Assembly: GCA_016748015.1 (NCBI GenBank)
Contig: JAAOMT010000439.1
Coordinates: forward strand, 1-64,000
Reading direction: 5' to 3'
Length of the DNA: 64,000 nt
Source of the DNA: Geosiphon pyriformis
Taxonomy: Eukaryota; Glomeromycota; Glomeromycetes; Archaeosporales; Geosiphonaceae
In this document: one piece after another, positions 14,122-26,690 of the stretch
How positions within the stretch are numbered: position 1 is the stretch's first letter
How the letters are laid out: each line of letters opens with the position of its first letter
Notes under the pieces: generated by a model
The model's input: the letters and a program-made list of their open reading frames with translations, nothing else
Databases searched by the model: none
Told to the model about the DNA's origin: nothing
Made by a program: the position numbers and the translations under genes

Positions 14122-16379
14122 TTTTTTATTTTTTTATTTTAATGAGCGAGACCCAAAAACTACCTAAAACTATGATACCACAGAAGGGATTACATTATAG
14201 GCATAAATCATGCATTTTCTACACGTGATCAGACACTCGGCCCAATCAAGAACTCACTATGCTGAATCAATAGTAGGTGAGAATAACCCCAATCCACGAA
14301 TTCTCTCAATGATATCATTCAGATTCTTAGAGTCAAAAATAAACTCACTAAGAAACAATCTAGTAAATTCAATATTGCTTCTGGTTTCAGCACCAGACAT
14401 TCGCCACAAAGCAATAACATGTTCAATAGTGTTCTCACTTAAAATGGAAGGCTTAGCAGCCAGCATACTATCATAATTCATATCACCAAAGTCAACTTCA
14501 GATCTAAGACAAGCAATGTCCTTGGAGACCCCAACCAAGAGATTAGAAAAATTGTTAGCAGCACTCTTCATAGAAATAAGATCTTTCTCGACCTGAACAG
14601 CTTTAGCAGCATTATCATCAAGAAGATGAGACACCAAAGCAACCAAAGAACCAACAGGCTCAACAATAGACTTAACCAAAGCAGCCAAATCCGAAATCTG
14701 CTTTTCCAAAAAGTCCAACCTGAAACTAACAGCAAAATCAGCAGCAGGAGCAGCCGAAGAAGCCACTAAAGGAGGAAACTTAGAAAGACCAAAAGGAGCA
14801 GCAGTCTTGGCATATGAAGTAGAATCCACAAAACAAGACTTGAAAACTTTGAGAATCTTGGGAGTAGAAGGTGGGGAAATCTTGCAATCCACGGCCAGAT
14901 GGCTCATTTCTTGACACCTAAAGCAATGCCGGCAGCCAGGAGTTTCCCACCAGATATGGCATTTCCTTAGAGCACCAGTCTTGAGAGTCAAATGTAACCA
15001 AAGCAAACCAGGAATGACGACCAGAATCAGGAGAATGAGGAATAAAACACGTTCGACCACCAATCTGAAAAATCATATCACTGATTTTAAAGGCAGTACA
15101 GCCAGGGGGAAGGTTGACCAATTTGGTCTTAAACTTATCACAAGACAAAATAGTCTCATTTTGATTCACCAAAGAGAGGATTCTAACACTATCCTTGTTC
15201 ACCAAAACTGACCAATGCTTCAAGGCAGACACTGCAGAGTCCAACTTTTCAAAATATACCACCACATACTGCCAAATGCCAGCAGGCTTTAACACAACAT
15301 GAGTGATACTACCAAACACACTGAGAACCAACTTAACATTAGCAGCAGACACACTCAAAGGTACATTATGCAGCGCAACAGCAAGAAAGGAGCCAGATTC
15401 AGAAACCACCAAAGACTTGGCAATTTTGAGAGTGGCCAAATGAACAAAGCTTGTAAGCTCAACCAGAAATGCAGCTTCCAAAAACAGTTGAGAAGCAAAC
15501 TCCATACAGAAAAGCTTTATATTGTTTTTTGAAACAGATTTAGCATCCAAAAAACCATGTACAGACTGAAAAACAGCCTTAACATGAGCCAATTTGATCT
15601 TAAAAGTAGCACTAAGCACCAGAGTGGAGGCCACCCACCCAGCAAATCTTTAATGACTAGTAATAGTTTCCCAAGCACCACCAAAAGTAGTACCAGAAAC
15701 TAGAAGAGAAGATGATTCAGTTTCCATTTGATTAGTCCAGTTTTCAAGAACAGATGACTCAACAGGAGGAGATTGTTTTGTTTCTAAAACCAGCAAAGAT
15801 CTGCTGAAAGACACCACATTTGGCAACACAGCCAGTGGTTGATCTTGGCCTATCTTGGATGATGTGCCAGATGATGCTACAGAAATCTCATCTAAGATCT
15901 CATTGGGAACCACAAAGGGGTTTGGTGTAACAATAGCAGAGGCAAGTGACTGCCCCCACTTTTCTGAACTTCTGGTCTTTTTGACCATTTTTTTTGAAAA
16001 GATAGTACTAGAAGCACCAGATGTTAAATCTATAAAAGAGAAAACCAGCTTATTTACTAGTCTATTATTAAAAACTTTTGGGCTCTTAGTTGAGGTGGAG
16101 ACAACACTGGGACTAATCCAGATGTGTCTCTTTGAAGGGATTTTGACTGGTGAGAAACCAGCCAAAAATGAGAAAGTTGTTTCAGTAGTTACCAAAGACA
16201 GCTTATCACAATTACTGGGTAAGAAGAAGGCTTTTAAAATGTTTTGCCTAGTTGCTTCTACAACAGAGAGAGCTCCTCTGATTGAAATTTTATTAGATAT
16301 CTCAGGACAGATATCAGGTACAGCTTTTTTACTCTTTGCTCTGGTCATGGTCATAAAATTAAGAAGACAAAAAGTTTTT
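14122..16379 (-). mobile_element. Non-autonomous LINE-like element encoding only an ORF1 protein
   Basis: The element is about 2.26 kb. Its 3' end on the minus strand carries TTTGGGTCTCGCTCATT followed by an A/T-rich tail, at about 14122-14160. A second shared block (GTGTCTGATCACGTGTAG) lies at about 14221-14238. Both blocks recur at the 3' end of the full LINE at 31.3-31.4 kb. The body holds one protein region and no endonuclease, reverse transcriptase or RNase H. A 13-nt candidate duplication flanks it. Base composition is much less A/T-biased than the surrounding DNA, so the insertion is comparatively young. It could be an internally deleted LINE or a family of its own. Confidence 0.65.
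14257..16354 (-). pseudogene. LINE ORF1-type RNA-binding protein, broken
   Basis: About 700 codons starting MTMTRAKSKKAV. There is one in-frame stop at 15650-15652 and one frameshift near 14970-15060, so it is not translated as it stands. Visible order: a Ser/Thr/Pro-rich N-terminus; an RRM-like fold (LHNVPLSVSAANVKLVLSVF, FGSITHVVLKPAGIWQYVVV); a CCHC zinc knuckle CFRCQEMSHLAVDC at about 14890-14930; then a helical, probably coiled-coil stretch (FRLDFLEKQISDLAALVKSI onward); and a C-terminus ending LFSPTIDSA. RRM plus zinc knuckle plus coiled coil is the plan of LINE ORF1 proteins that coat element RNA. The full LINE at 36.1-38.0 kb has a related plan but differs in sequence. Confidence 0.7.
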
Positions 16380-16392
16380 TTATAATTTAATT
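16380..16392. repeat. Candidate target-site duplication (right copy)
   Basis: Identical 13-mer to 14109..14121, at the 5' end of the minus-strand element just upstream of its first ATG. Confidence 0.55.
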
Positions 16393-19020
16393 AAAACTTA
16401 ATTATAAACAATATAAATTAAACATGTTATATTTAAATATAAAAAAATTTTTGTTATTATTATTATTATTATTATTTTATTTATGTTTATATTAAATTAA
16501 ATATCAAAATAAAATTTATATTTTTTATATTTTTATAATTATACTCAGGACAAAAAATAGAAAAGTTGTAATTTCTTTATTTTTTAAAACATTTAATAAT
16601 ATTTTTATTAATAAAACAGTTATTATTATTAAAACTATTTAATAAAAAAAAAATTTTTAAATAAATAATAATAAACTATTTTTTTATTAATTTTAAAAAA
16701 CCATTTTTGTTTTTGTTTAAAAGTTTTTTTCTTTTAAAGTTTTTTATAAAAGTTTATTTAAAATAGTTTTAATATAATTTTTATATTTTTTAAAAGCTTT
16801 AAAGTTTTTAATAAGAAGTTAAAAATTATTTTTTTCTTTTATTTTTTTTTTACTACTGTTTAAATAACTAAAAAAGCCAAATTAACTAAAAAACAATTTT
16901 TTTAAACTTTTATTATGTTTAATAACAACTTTTTTAAAATATTAAAAAATTTTTTTTTGGTATTTTTAATATTAATTCTAATATTTTAAAGCTAGTTTTT
17001 TTTTGTTTTTTTGTTAATTCTGTATTATTTGTCTTAATTATAAATAAAAAAAAATTTATTTTGAATGATAACAATAAAAATATATTGATTTTTTTAATCT
17101 AAATTAAGTTTTAATTATATTATTTAATATATTAATTTACAATTTTTTTTAATTAATTTATCAAATTATTGTTTTTAATAATACTTGAAAAATAATTGTT
17201 AATTATTAAAAACTTTTTTAATAAGTAATTTTTATTTTAGTATTTAATATTTTTTTAAAATTAAATCAACTTATATTAAAACTGTTTTTTGATTTTATTA
17301 ATATAAAACTAAATTTTAAAAATAATATTAAATTGTTTTGTATAAAATTTATATTTTAAAATTTTTTAAATATTACTTTATTAAGTTTATCAAAAAAAAA
17401 TTATTTTTAAAGTTGTAAGAACTTTTATAATTTTTGTTTTTATTTTTGTTATTATTATTGTTTTTATAATGTTTTTTTAGGTTTTTATAAACAATATTTA
17501 TGTATTTTTGGCAAAATTTTTAATATTAAATTAAAATTTATTGGCTAATAACAATAAAATATTGTTTATTTTAAATAATATATAGTTTTAAATATTGCTT
17601 TAATTTGCTAATTAATTCTTATATATTATATTAAATAATAGTTAAACTACATATTAAATAAAAAAAATTAGTTTTTATACAAAAAAACAATATACAAATT
17701 TAATTTTATTAAATTAAAAATACTTTTAAATTCAAGATTAATAAATTTTTTTCTGGTCTTATTGTTTTTAAGATTAATAATCTGGTTTTTTAGTATATAA
17801 TAATATTTGTTTTATTTTTAAAATTTTTAATTTTTAAAAAACTTAGATATTACAATTATTAAAATTAGTACTTTAAAAAAAATGTTGTATTTAATAAAAA
17901 AATTTTAATTATTAATATTGTTTTAAATATAAAGATTTAAATTATTTAGTTTTTAATTACAAAGTGTTTTTATTATTTTTTTAAAATTTTTATTTAAGTT
18001 TATAATTAGCTTAAAAAATTTTGTGTTTTACTTTATTAATACAAATTTTATGTTAAAACTGTTGTTTTTTTGGTTTTTTTATTATTGTTATTGTTATTGT
18101 TATTGTTATTGTTATTATTATTAATTTTGTAATTGGTTTTAAGTTAACTTTTTTAAAATTTAAATTAATTAAATTGGTTTTATTAATTAGATTTGTTATT
18201 AAATTTATTAATATACTGGTTTTTTTGATTATAAAGTTAATTAAAAGTTTTTTTTAAATATTAAAATAAAATAAAAATTTTTTATAATTGAAAAAAATAT
18301 TGTATTATTAAAAAAGTTATTGATAATTTAGACAAAAAAATAGTAATTTTAAAACAAAATATAATATAAATAATAATAATGTTATGTTTAACATAAAAAA
18401 CCCAAGTTTTTTAATAAATAAATAAATTTTTATAAAATTAATAATATTTTAAGAAGTTTAAACTTTTAATATTAAATTTAATACAAATAAATCTTTTGTA
18501 TAATTAATTAATTTGGTTGTAATTATACAGAAAAAAATTGTTTTAAATAAGTTTACTTTTGTAATTTTAATTTGGTTTAGTTTAAATTAAGTCTGTATTT
18601 AATTATATGTAAAAAATATGTAAATTAGATTAAATTAAATATTAAATTAATTTTTATTAAAAATAGAATAATATATATATATATTTTAATTTACATTTAT
18701 AAATAAATTAAAACTTGAAATTTTTTTTTAAAATATTAAGTATTTTTATAAATTTCAACTAAAAAAAAAATTATTTTGTTTTAGTATATGTAAAATTTAA
18801 TTAGTATATTATTTTTTTTAATTGATAATATAATCTTACATAATTTTAATAAATATAAAATTAAAATTAAATTAATAGTAGGTTTAAGTTTTCAATTATT
18901 AATAATTAAAATTATATATCTTTAAAAAAACCCTAAAAATAACATAAATGTATAAACATTACATAAAAAAAAAATAGTTATTTTTAAATATTTAAATATT
19001 ATTTTTTATTATATAAAAAA
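16393..19020. repeat. Extremely AT-rich decayed repeat block
   Basis: About 2.6 kb made almost only of A and T, with no usable reading frame. Stretches at 18060-18240 resemble 44330-44480 in the same orientation and, less clearly, the reverse complement of 28200-28320 (shared core ATTAATTTTNTAATTGGTTT). This marks an old dispersed repeat. The compositional edge is abrupt on both sides. The original element cannot be named from what remains. Confidence 0.5.
18081..18122. repeat. TTATTG microsatellite
   Basis: Six-base repeat TTATTG/TTATTA in about seven copies inside the decayed AT block. A shorter relative (TGTTACTGTTATT) sits at the matching place in the copy near 44.35 kb, so the microsatellite belongs to the repeat family. 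Confidence 0.75.
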
Positions 19021-19325
19021 TATACTTTGAGATTTCTGCAACAATGTTTTGATTTTGTAAATTATGCTAAAAATTGTTAGTAAACAAACATTCGATTAAA
19101 GAAACTTATTCAGAAGATACTAAATACAAATTAGAAGTCAGAATGGCTTTTGAATTAAGATTGACCTACCCAAAAAACTTGATTGGCCAAAAAGATAGAT
19201 AAATAATGTGAAATGTTTGGTTATATAGTGCGAATTTGGTGACAGGCTTGGAACTTTAAAGATTACTTCCTTTTCTCTTTTATAAGCCTCAACGCTGGAC
19301 TCAATTTCTTTCGGGGATAATAGTA

Positions 19326-22300
19326 ATGTACAGAAATAATGTCAAGGAAGAGAAACCACAACCTGCTTCTTCTGTTGAATATACCTATTCTACAGAGAAT
19401 AGTTATAATCCCAGTCCTTACTATGATGGGCAGCCAATAACCTTAGCCCATAGCGATACACTAGGAACCGTTCATTCCCAAACTCCTGTTACGACCGAGC
19501 AATTCTATGATAATTCAACTTATAATTACGGTTCTTCCTACTATAATGATCAAGAACATTCACAATATTATGACTATTCCCAGCAGCAACAACAACCTTA
19601 CTACGACCAGAATCTTGCACAATACGATCCAGGCACTTACGATTCATCTTACGGCTATTATTACGACCAAACTTATGCTCAGAATCAAGCATATGATTCT
19701 TCGCACTATACGGCTGACCCCGCCTTATATCATAGATACGGGGAAGAGTTCGGAACCACAAATGTAAAGACGGAATCGGACATAAATAGTGCTAATCTCA
19801 AAACGAATTCATCTAGCGCACCTTTCGTACAGTCTGATCCCAATGATCCTGTCGCTTTTTTCGACTCTCTTTGCAATAACCCTACTGAAATCACAGGAGG
19901 GAATCAACATTTTGAAGAAGCAAAATCAACTCATACTGCTGATCAAAGCCTTGGCGCCTCTCAAAACGAATTTCGTTATTTTGATCACTATTTACCCAGT
20001 AATGAAACATCTAATTATTATAATTATCTAACCGAAGACAGTCAATTCGATGATAAAACTCATCTTTCTGAAGTTCCTGATGAACGTAACGAACATTCAA
20101 ATGTTTCCACCAAGTCTTCCGAGAAACCGAGTGTTGAGACGGCGGCGAACGAGCAGAATGTTACAGCATTATCTTTTCAATCCTTTAACGATCCATTACT
20201 GGTTAGTGTCAATTCAGCTGAGTTTGTCTCTGCCAACAAAGAATCACCACAGACAATAGGAACTCATAATCCATTTAAGGAACAAAATCATCCTGCTTCG
20301 TTTTCTGAATCCCTTGACCCTGCGCCGCCGAATGAGGATGAATCTTTCTCTTTGTCCCAAAATTTTTTGATAAAACCTGACATCAGATCGAACGACCCAA
20401 GTGACTCAATTTCATTCGTTCAATCTGATGATCATGCAGCACTTCAAAATGGTAAATTGCTTTCTATCCGCCAGAAATCATCCGAAAAAATGGGATCTGA
20501 GAGTGTGGAAAATGATACAGTATCATCCTTTCAATCCCCTAACCAGGGATCAATTTATGATATTGAATCAGTTTCCGAGTCCCAAACATCTTCAGAGAAA
20601 GTGAAACTTGAGACTGCATTAAATGAACAAAATGAGATAGCCCCTTTTTCTCAATCTTTCGATGACGAATTATCTCATGGAATCGAGTTCGTTTCTAACA
20701 ATCGAGAGTCGCAAGAAAAACAGCGTGTTCTTAAAGAACCAACTCAAAGTGAATCAACTGAAACTGATTTAGACGGTTGCAATAAGTCAATCTCTTATGG
20801 TGGGTCAAGCATTGGAGAAATGGGTACAGAAGTAATCTCTCCATCTCATGAAATCATTCAACACGCTAGTGAAGATATAGTATCCAATTTTTATCCGGAA
20901 TCTGATTCAAATTATCAAATTCACCAGGATGTTGAACTACTTGATAAAATAAAAAATTTATCCATAGATAATGATCAAAATATTTATGAGACAAACTATA
21001 ATGGCATGAGTACATTTAGCGATAATGCTCTGATACAAGAAAGCTCTTTTGAACAGTTGGATGCTCAATCATTGCCATCTAAATTTGATAATTTTTCAGT
21101 GGTATCATCAGCGATCAAAGCAGATATGCCTTCTCTTTCAAACATGGAAAGTAATGAAAATATTACAAAAGCTTTTCACCTAGGAGAACACCAAGATATA
21201 TTTGGGGTTGCGCTGAGTGGAAATTTGGAAAATACAGAAGTAAAATCATTATCTCCCATCAATATTCTTGAAACTGCAGATCTCATAAAGGAAAAAGAAG
21301 GAATTGATTTGCAAAAAAATGCAGAATTTTACAATTTAGAAGAAACACAAAAAGAAATTGGCATTTTTGAAGGAGGTGATCAAGATTTGTTTGAAGAAGC
21401 ATCGCAGACTAATCCATATTACTCTGATTACAGCTACTACAATGGGCAAGAGTGGCAACAGCAAGTCTATGGGGATTACTCAAATGCTTATTCCTCTATA
21501 TACGAGCAGAAAGATATTGGAGAAGCTAATACCCAAAAAATTGAAACAGAATGGAGAAGTCAACATCCAGACCATGATATCAAACCTTCTAGTCAATCAC
21601 ATCAACCCATCCTAAAATCAGAGACCAATTTGCTATCATCATTTGTTGGATCTTCAGATTTCCATCCTCCAGTAATTTTCTGTTCATATCCTAATTGCCG
21701 AGGAGAAAACAAAATCACTGCCAAGTTTTGTTGTGAATGTGGTCGACCCCTTAGTAATTCATCTGTAGTGGACACGCCTACGGTCAATGTTGCTGAAGGT
21801 TCGTTTAATCCATTAGTTCCGCCTACGACGTCTTATATTCATCCTCAGGACTCCTTTTCCGCGGAATCTTTCAATTACCCAATTGCAGCCATGATTCCCA
21901 ATATGCAATCACCTTATTCAATACCACCGTTTGATCAAGGGAATACAAATGGTATATATTACGATGGTCAAAATTACCAAGAACCTATTAATGTCTATGG
22001 AAATGATGCTGTGAATGATCCCCTACAGAGATGTAAAGGATGTCCAATAATTGCTTTCGGCTTTGGTGGACAGATTTTAACAATGTTCCCTCGAAGAGTC
22101 CAACGTTTTACAAGTGCAGAACAACATATGCCTATAACAAAATTTGCACCTGGCGTGTTGATGATTCGGACTTTGAAAGATATTGGAAAAAACATTCCTT
22201 TAGTAAAAAACGAAAGTTTTCCTGGGCCATTATTGATGGATAATAATAAAGGCGGCATCAGGGCAAAAAGGAAAGATGTTTTAAAATATATTGAGACTCA

Positions 22301-25300
22301 ATCGAAAGAGGCACAAATCAAAGTGAATGCGTCTATTGGCTCTGAGGTTGAAAAACAAAATTACGAAGCTTCAGCTATTCTCTGGAATTTACTAAAGATT
22401 ATTATGGAGAATGATGGGTGCTTAGTAGGAAAGTGAGTACTACTTTTTCTATTAGCTGAAACGAAACTTGATGTTCTTGAATGGAAATTTTATAATCATC
22501 TTGACATATTAAGTAAAAAGGTCGAAGGATCGGTTTGTGATGTTTTGATAACATCAGCAGTTGATGGACCTGAGGATTCAAATGTCGGCTTCACTGTACC
22601 CGCTGATACCGGATTGGAGTCACATCAAGAAATTACCGAATCATCTCCTCAACCTTTGACCACATATACTGTTGCCCCCGAGTCCCTCAATAAGATGCAA
22701 AAATTGTTGCTCAAGGGCGATCGAGTAGCGGCAGTTAGACTAGCGATGGTCGAAAATCTTTGGGCGCATGCATTAATTATTGCAAGTTGTGTTAATAAAG
22801 ATCTGTGGAAAGAAGTTGTAAATGGATTTGTCAGGCAAGAACTTAGTGTACCGCCAGGCGAGATAGAACGATCTAATGGGCGCGAAAGCTTAAGAGTGCT
22901 CTATTCTTTGCTTTCTGGACAAGGACAAAATGCCAGTAAGCATTATCCATCGATGTCATCTTTACGACTAGAATGAATATATTGTTTTGTGAGAATTCAT
23001 CTAATAATTAAACTTCACATGTTTCAGTCAATGAATTTTTGCCACAAACCTCCCTCTTGAACCGAGGTCCGCCGTTAATAAGTCCTACATCATCTTTTCC
23101 TTTGGTAGCCAATGCCGGTCAATTCGCTACTCAGAGTAACTCTAACTATAATTCCAATCCCGTTTCACCCATTTACGCCTCTCCTACCTTCAACAATGTC
23201 TCGATTGAGAGTTTGAGCAAATGGCGTGAAACTGTTGCTATGGTTTTAGCCAATAGGGCACCAGGTGATAGCCAATTGATTACAACATTAGGTGATACCC
23301 TCAAAGAACATGGATGGATTCTGGCGGCCCATGCCTGGTAGGATTTATTATGTTTCTATTTTGGATCCCTGTTTATTTACAATTGATCTTATTCGCTTTT
23401 CATTTTATCTATTCGCAAAAGCTACCTTCTCTCTCCACAAACATCTATTCATTCAGGAATTGATGCGCCCAATTCTCGGTTTAGCCTCATTGGGAGTGAT
23501 TACACTCGTACTCCTAATATCGGTCACTTTCGTGATTTTAGTTCGCTCCATTCCACAGAAATATACGAATTCGCACTTACGCTCAAAAAAAATAATGAAG
23601 GTGGTTTACCCTTTTTACAACCATATAAACTTATTTATGCATGGTGGTTAGTAGATTGCGGATACATACATGAAGCCAAAAGGTATGATGAATTTCCACG
23701 TTGTGGTCTCTTTTGATTATTACAGCTTTAATCTTTCTGGTCAATATAGATATTGTGAATCTATTGCAAATATTGTGAAAGTTTATACCAAAGGGTCACC
23801 ATATTTTCATGGTTGCTTTTTGGAAAAATTAAAAGAGCTTACCCATCGGTTACTTGAACATGGTGATGGTAATCAAAGGTGAGTTTTTATTTCTTTCATC
23901 AGATATAAATAATTACTAATAGGTTTTACAAAATCTTCTATACAATCATCTCAGCAACAGTGAATCATCTTCATGGCTCTTTGCCAAGAAAATGTCAAAA
24001 CCTACTCTCGATTCACTTTGGGGTTCTTTAGAAGGGAAATTTAACAAATTTGTTGCCGGAGATACAGTAGAAGAGCAAGAAAAGACTTCTGGTTTGCATA
24101 AGCAAGATATTGTTGGTCCTTTTTCCCATTTTAGCGCGATTACCCAGCCAACAACGGCAGGTGTCCCAACTCGAAGTGCATCTGCCGCGGAGTTTCGACC
24201 CCCTATTGACATGTTGGTCGATACAAGACGTTCAGCTACGCCAAATGGTATGCCTCAAAGGTATGTTGTGGCTTCCCAAAGAAGGTCTTCAACACCTGGA
24301 GCTGGCAGGAAAAATACTAGTCCCATTAATGGATACAATACTTTCAGTCCTAATATCTCTGAGGGTCAGGTATCCATGACTCCTGTCCCCGAGGGTGATA
24401 GTCCTTTCTTCAATTCTTCATTAGACGATCGCAGCAATTATTTCGGATTTTTCGGAAGGGATAGTGGAGAATATCAGCGGGAACAACAACAATTGGCAGT
24501 CACAAATGGATCCAGTAATGGTTATAATTGGCAAACACAGCAACAATCGAATGGTGATGGTTACCACACCAGTTCGGATAGTGGTTATGGGAGAAATTCA
24601 TTTGAAAGTGACGCTACCAGACAGCACCCTCAACAACCGCCATACAATATATATCAGCCTTCAACTGATTCTGCTTCCGGTTATAACAATTCTTCGGCAT
24701 GGTGGAATAATTCGTTTGTCCCTACGGAAGAGAATTCGACTAGTGAACCAACAGAACAAATTCAAGGACAGGTTGACGATTACGAGTCAGCCCAATTCAT
24801 ATCTCCCATGGGCAGTGGTGTCCCAATACCTACTGCATCCAGCTCCATCTCACGAAACGATGATAATCATAAAAGCAATTGGCAAGACGCGGACGATCTG
24901 GGTTTAGGTAATAACTCGTTTAGCGCCAAAAGGCAAGCGAAAGATACAACAAAAGCGACTGAGAACAATACCCAACAAAATGTGGCAAGATCCCCTGACA
25001 AGGAAGAACAAAAAGCTCCATCAAATTCTGAGAACAAAGGTTGTGTCAATTTTTTAAAAGATTCTTATTATTCAAAATTATTAAATTATATAAACATTTT
25101 ACAGCTACACAGAAGAAAGGAGGGGGATGGTTTGGTGGATGGTTCACGAAAAAGGAAAGCAGCGGAGGTAATGGTAAAACAGCAAACTTAGGTGAAGAAA
25201 ACTCGTTTGCGTATGATCCTGTGTTGAAAAAATGGGTCAATAAAAAGGTAAGAGAATTATTTGGATATTTTACTTCTCAACCCATTTTTATGTTAAGTTT

Positions 25301-25606
25301 GGTCTTTTCTTTTATGAACAGTCTGGTTCCGAAACGATTTCCAACACCTTACCACCGCCACCACCACCGTCTGCGCCCTCGCGCGCTAAAACTGAATCCC
25401 CCACACGGACAGCCTCAATTATTCCCCCTTCTAAACAAAATTCGTTGCCGCTGCCACCAGCTGGAAATCCTCCTCAAGCTTCTATGAATGAAGGCCCTTA
25501 TCCATCTTTTGTAGGAAAAGGAGGGTATCGTAGTACTTCTAGTGCAAGTACAAGAAAGCATCGTCCAAAATATGTAGATATAATGAATCAGCCACCTGCC
25601 AGCTGA
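19326..25606 (+). CDS. SEC16: COPII coat assembly scaffold Sec16
   Basis: Sec16 marks ER exit sites and organises COPII coat formation. Exons 19326..22432, 22514..22935, 23028..23337, 23422..23682, 23750..23878, 23955..25039, 25105..25247 and 25322..25606 keep frame and give 1913 residues. Residues 1-880 are low-complexity Tyr/Gln/Ser/Asn-rich, with three imperfect SSEK...NEQN...QSF repeats and a zinc-ribbon-like CSYPNCRGENKITAKFCCEC. The central conserved domain begins near DPLQRCKGCPIIAFGFGG and continues FPRRVQRFTS. The helical ACE1 part has KMQKLLLKGDRVAAVRLAM, LWAHALIIAS, RETVAMVLANRAPGD, GIDAPNSRFSLIG and YKLIYAWWLVDCGYIHEAKR. The C-terminal region has TLDSLWGSLEGKFNKFVAGD, a Gly/Trp motif GGGWFGGWF and then NSFAYDPVLKKWVNKK. 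The exon 1/2 acceptor is the weakest junction. Confidence 0.93.
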
Positions 25607-26002
25607 ATTTTAGCATCAGCCAACTTATCGGACCAGATTTAATCAATTATAGGGTTAAGTCCAGATTAATAGACATTCGAAGGGCGTTCGTTACTTGCAT
25701 AACGAAGGTTTACCTCTATTCTGAATAGATTTGGTGCAAAAGGACTATTGTTTATTTCTTTATTTACTGCTATTAGAGATGGTAGAATTCGTCTAAAAGT
25801 ATTGTAATTATTTATTTTTTTCAGTTTTGATTAATAACATTGAGTAAAGTTGTGATTTTTTTCATTTGTAAATATTTTCTCAGAGCATGAGAAATTTGCC
25901 AAATTCAGTTTCCCCTTTATTTTAGTATTTTAATCCATTCTACATTCACTCAATGAAAATGATTAATGGAGCATTCTTTCAGACAAACGCTAATTTTCTT
26001 TG
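25607..26002. other. Convergent 3' regions of SEC16 and RPL22
   Basis: Untranslated and intergenic DNA between two convergent genes. No extra gene or repeat is visible. Confidence 0.5.
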
Positions 26003-26690
26003 TTAATCCTCATCATCATCATCTTCCTCTTGGTTGGTAATATTGAAGTACCTTATTTGGTAGGTGGTCTAATTTAATAGAAAATTTAATTTAAATAGTA
26101 AAGATATTTGAAATCTTCATGGTATCAAATATTGAGTGCGGCAATTACTTACTTTATCAACTGAAACTACACGAAGCCAATCACGAATTTGATTCTTCTT
26201 CATAAACTTTTTCGTCAAGTATTTAAGGTAGCGTTTGGCAAATTGGGGAGTGTTGGTGGTCACCGTGATTTTGTGATCAGTTTGGTCGCGGGAAATGACG
26301 ATAGCATCACCAAGTTGTCCTGTTCGGCCATTAATTTTGATACGGTCATGAAGAAACTTCTCCTTTAATTATTGAGCCATATTTTTTGTTCCAATTGTAG
26401 CAAACAAGGGGGATTAACCTAATGATCGAAATATTTGGTTTTCAAGCATCAGAAATCACTTACGAAGGCTTTCGCATCGAATATCTTATCTTGGGCGGGA
26501 GCTGATGCATCAATCACAAACTTCTGTGATGTTCTCTTTGTCTTGGGTGCATTTTTTGCCTGTGAAATTTAATCAAAAGTGTTTTTATGAAAAACTAAAG
26601 ATCGAAAATCAAATATTTGGTTTTGTTTTTGAGAGCCTTGATTTTATCCCTTTGACTAAAAATTCCAAAGATACTCACTGCGGGGGGCAT
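26003..26690 (-). CDS. RPL22: 60S ribosomal protein L22 (eL22)
   Basis: Component of the large cytosolic ribosomal subunit. The first exon is only ATG CCC CCC GCA (MPPA) followed by a GTGAGT donor, a common arrangement in ribosomal protein genes. The second encodes [20 protein letters not shown] and then [12 protein letters not shown]. The third encodes [40 protein letters not shown] and [19 protein letters not shown]. The last encodes [16 protein letters not shown] and a stop, giving the acidic tail typical of eL22. All junctions are GT/AG. It converges on SEC16. Confidence 0.95.

Noticed and set aside
15855-16385. Plus-strand open frame of 176 codons
   Set aside because: Antisense shadow of the Ser/Thr-rich ORF1 N-terminus of the minus-strand element.
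22433-22455. A 23-nt intron between Sec16 exon 1 and the acceptor TTCTATTAG
   Set aside because: Far shorter than the other introns, and it leaves a wrong reading phase with an immediate stop. The acceptor at 22513 restores frame with a normal 81-nt intron.
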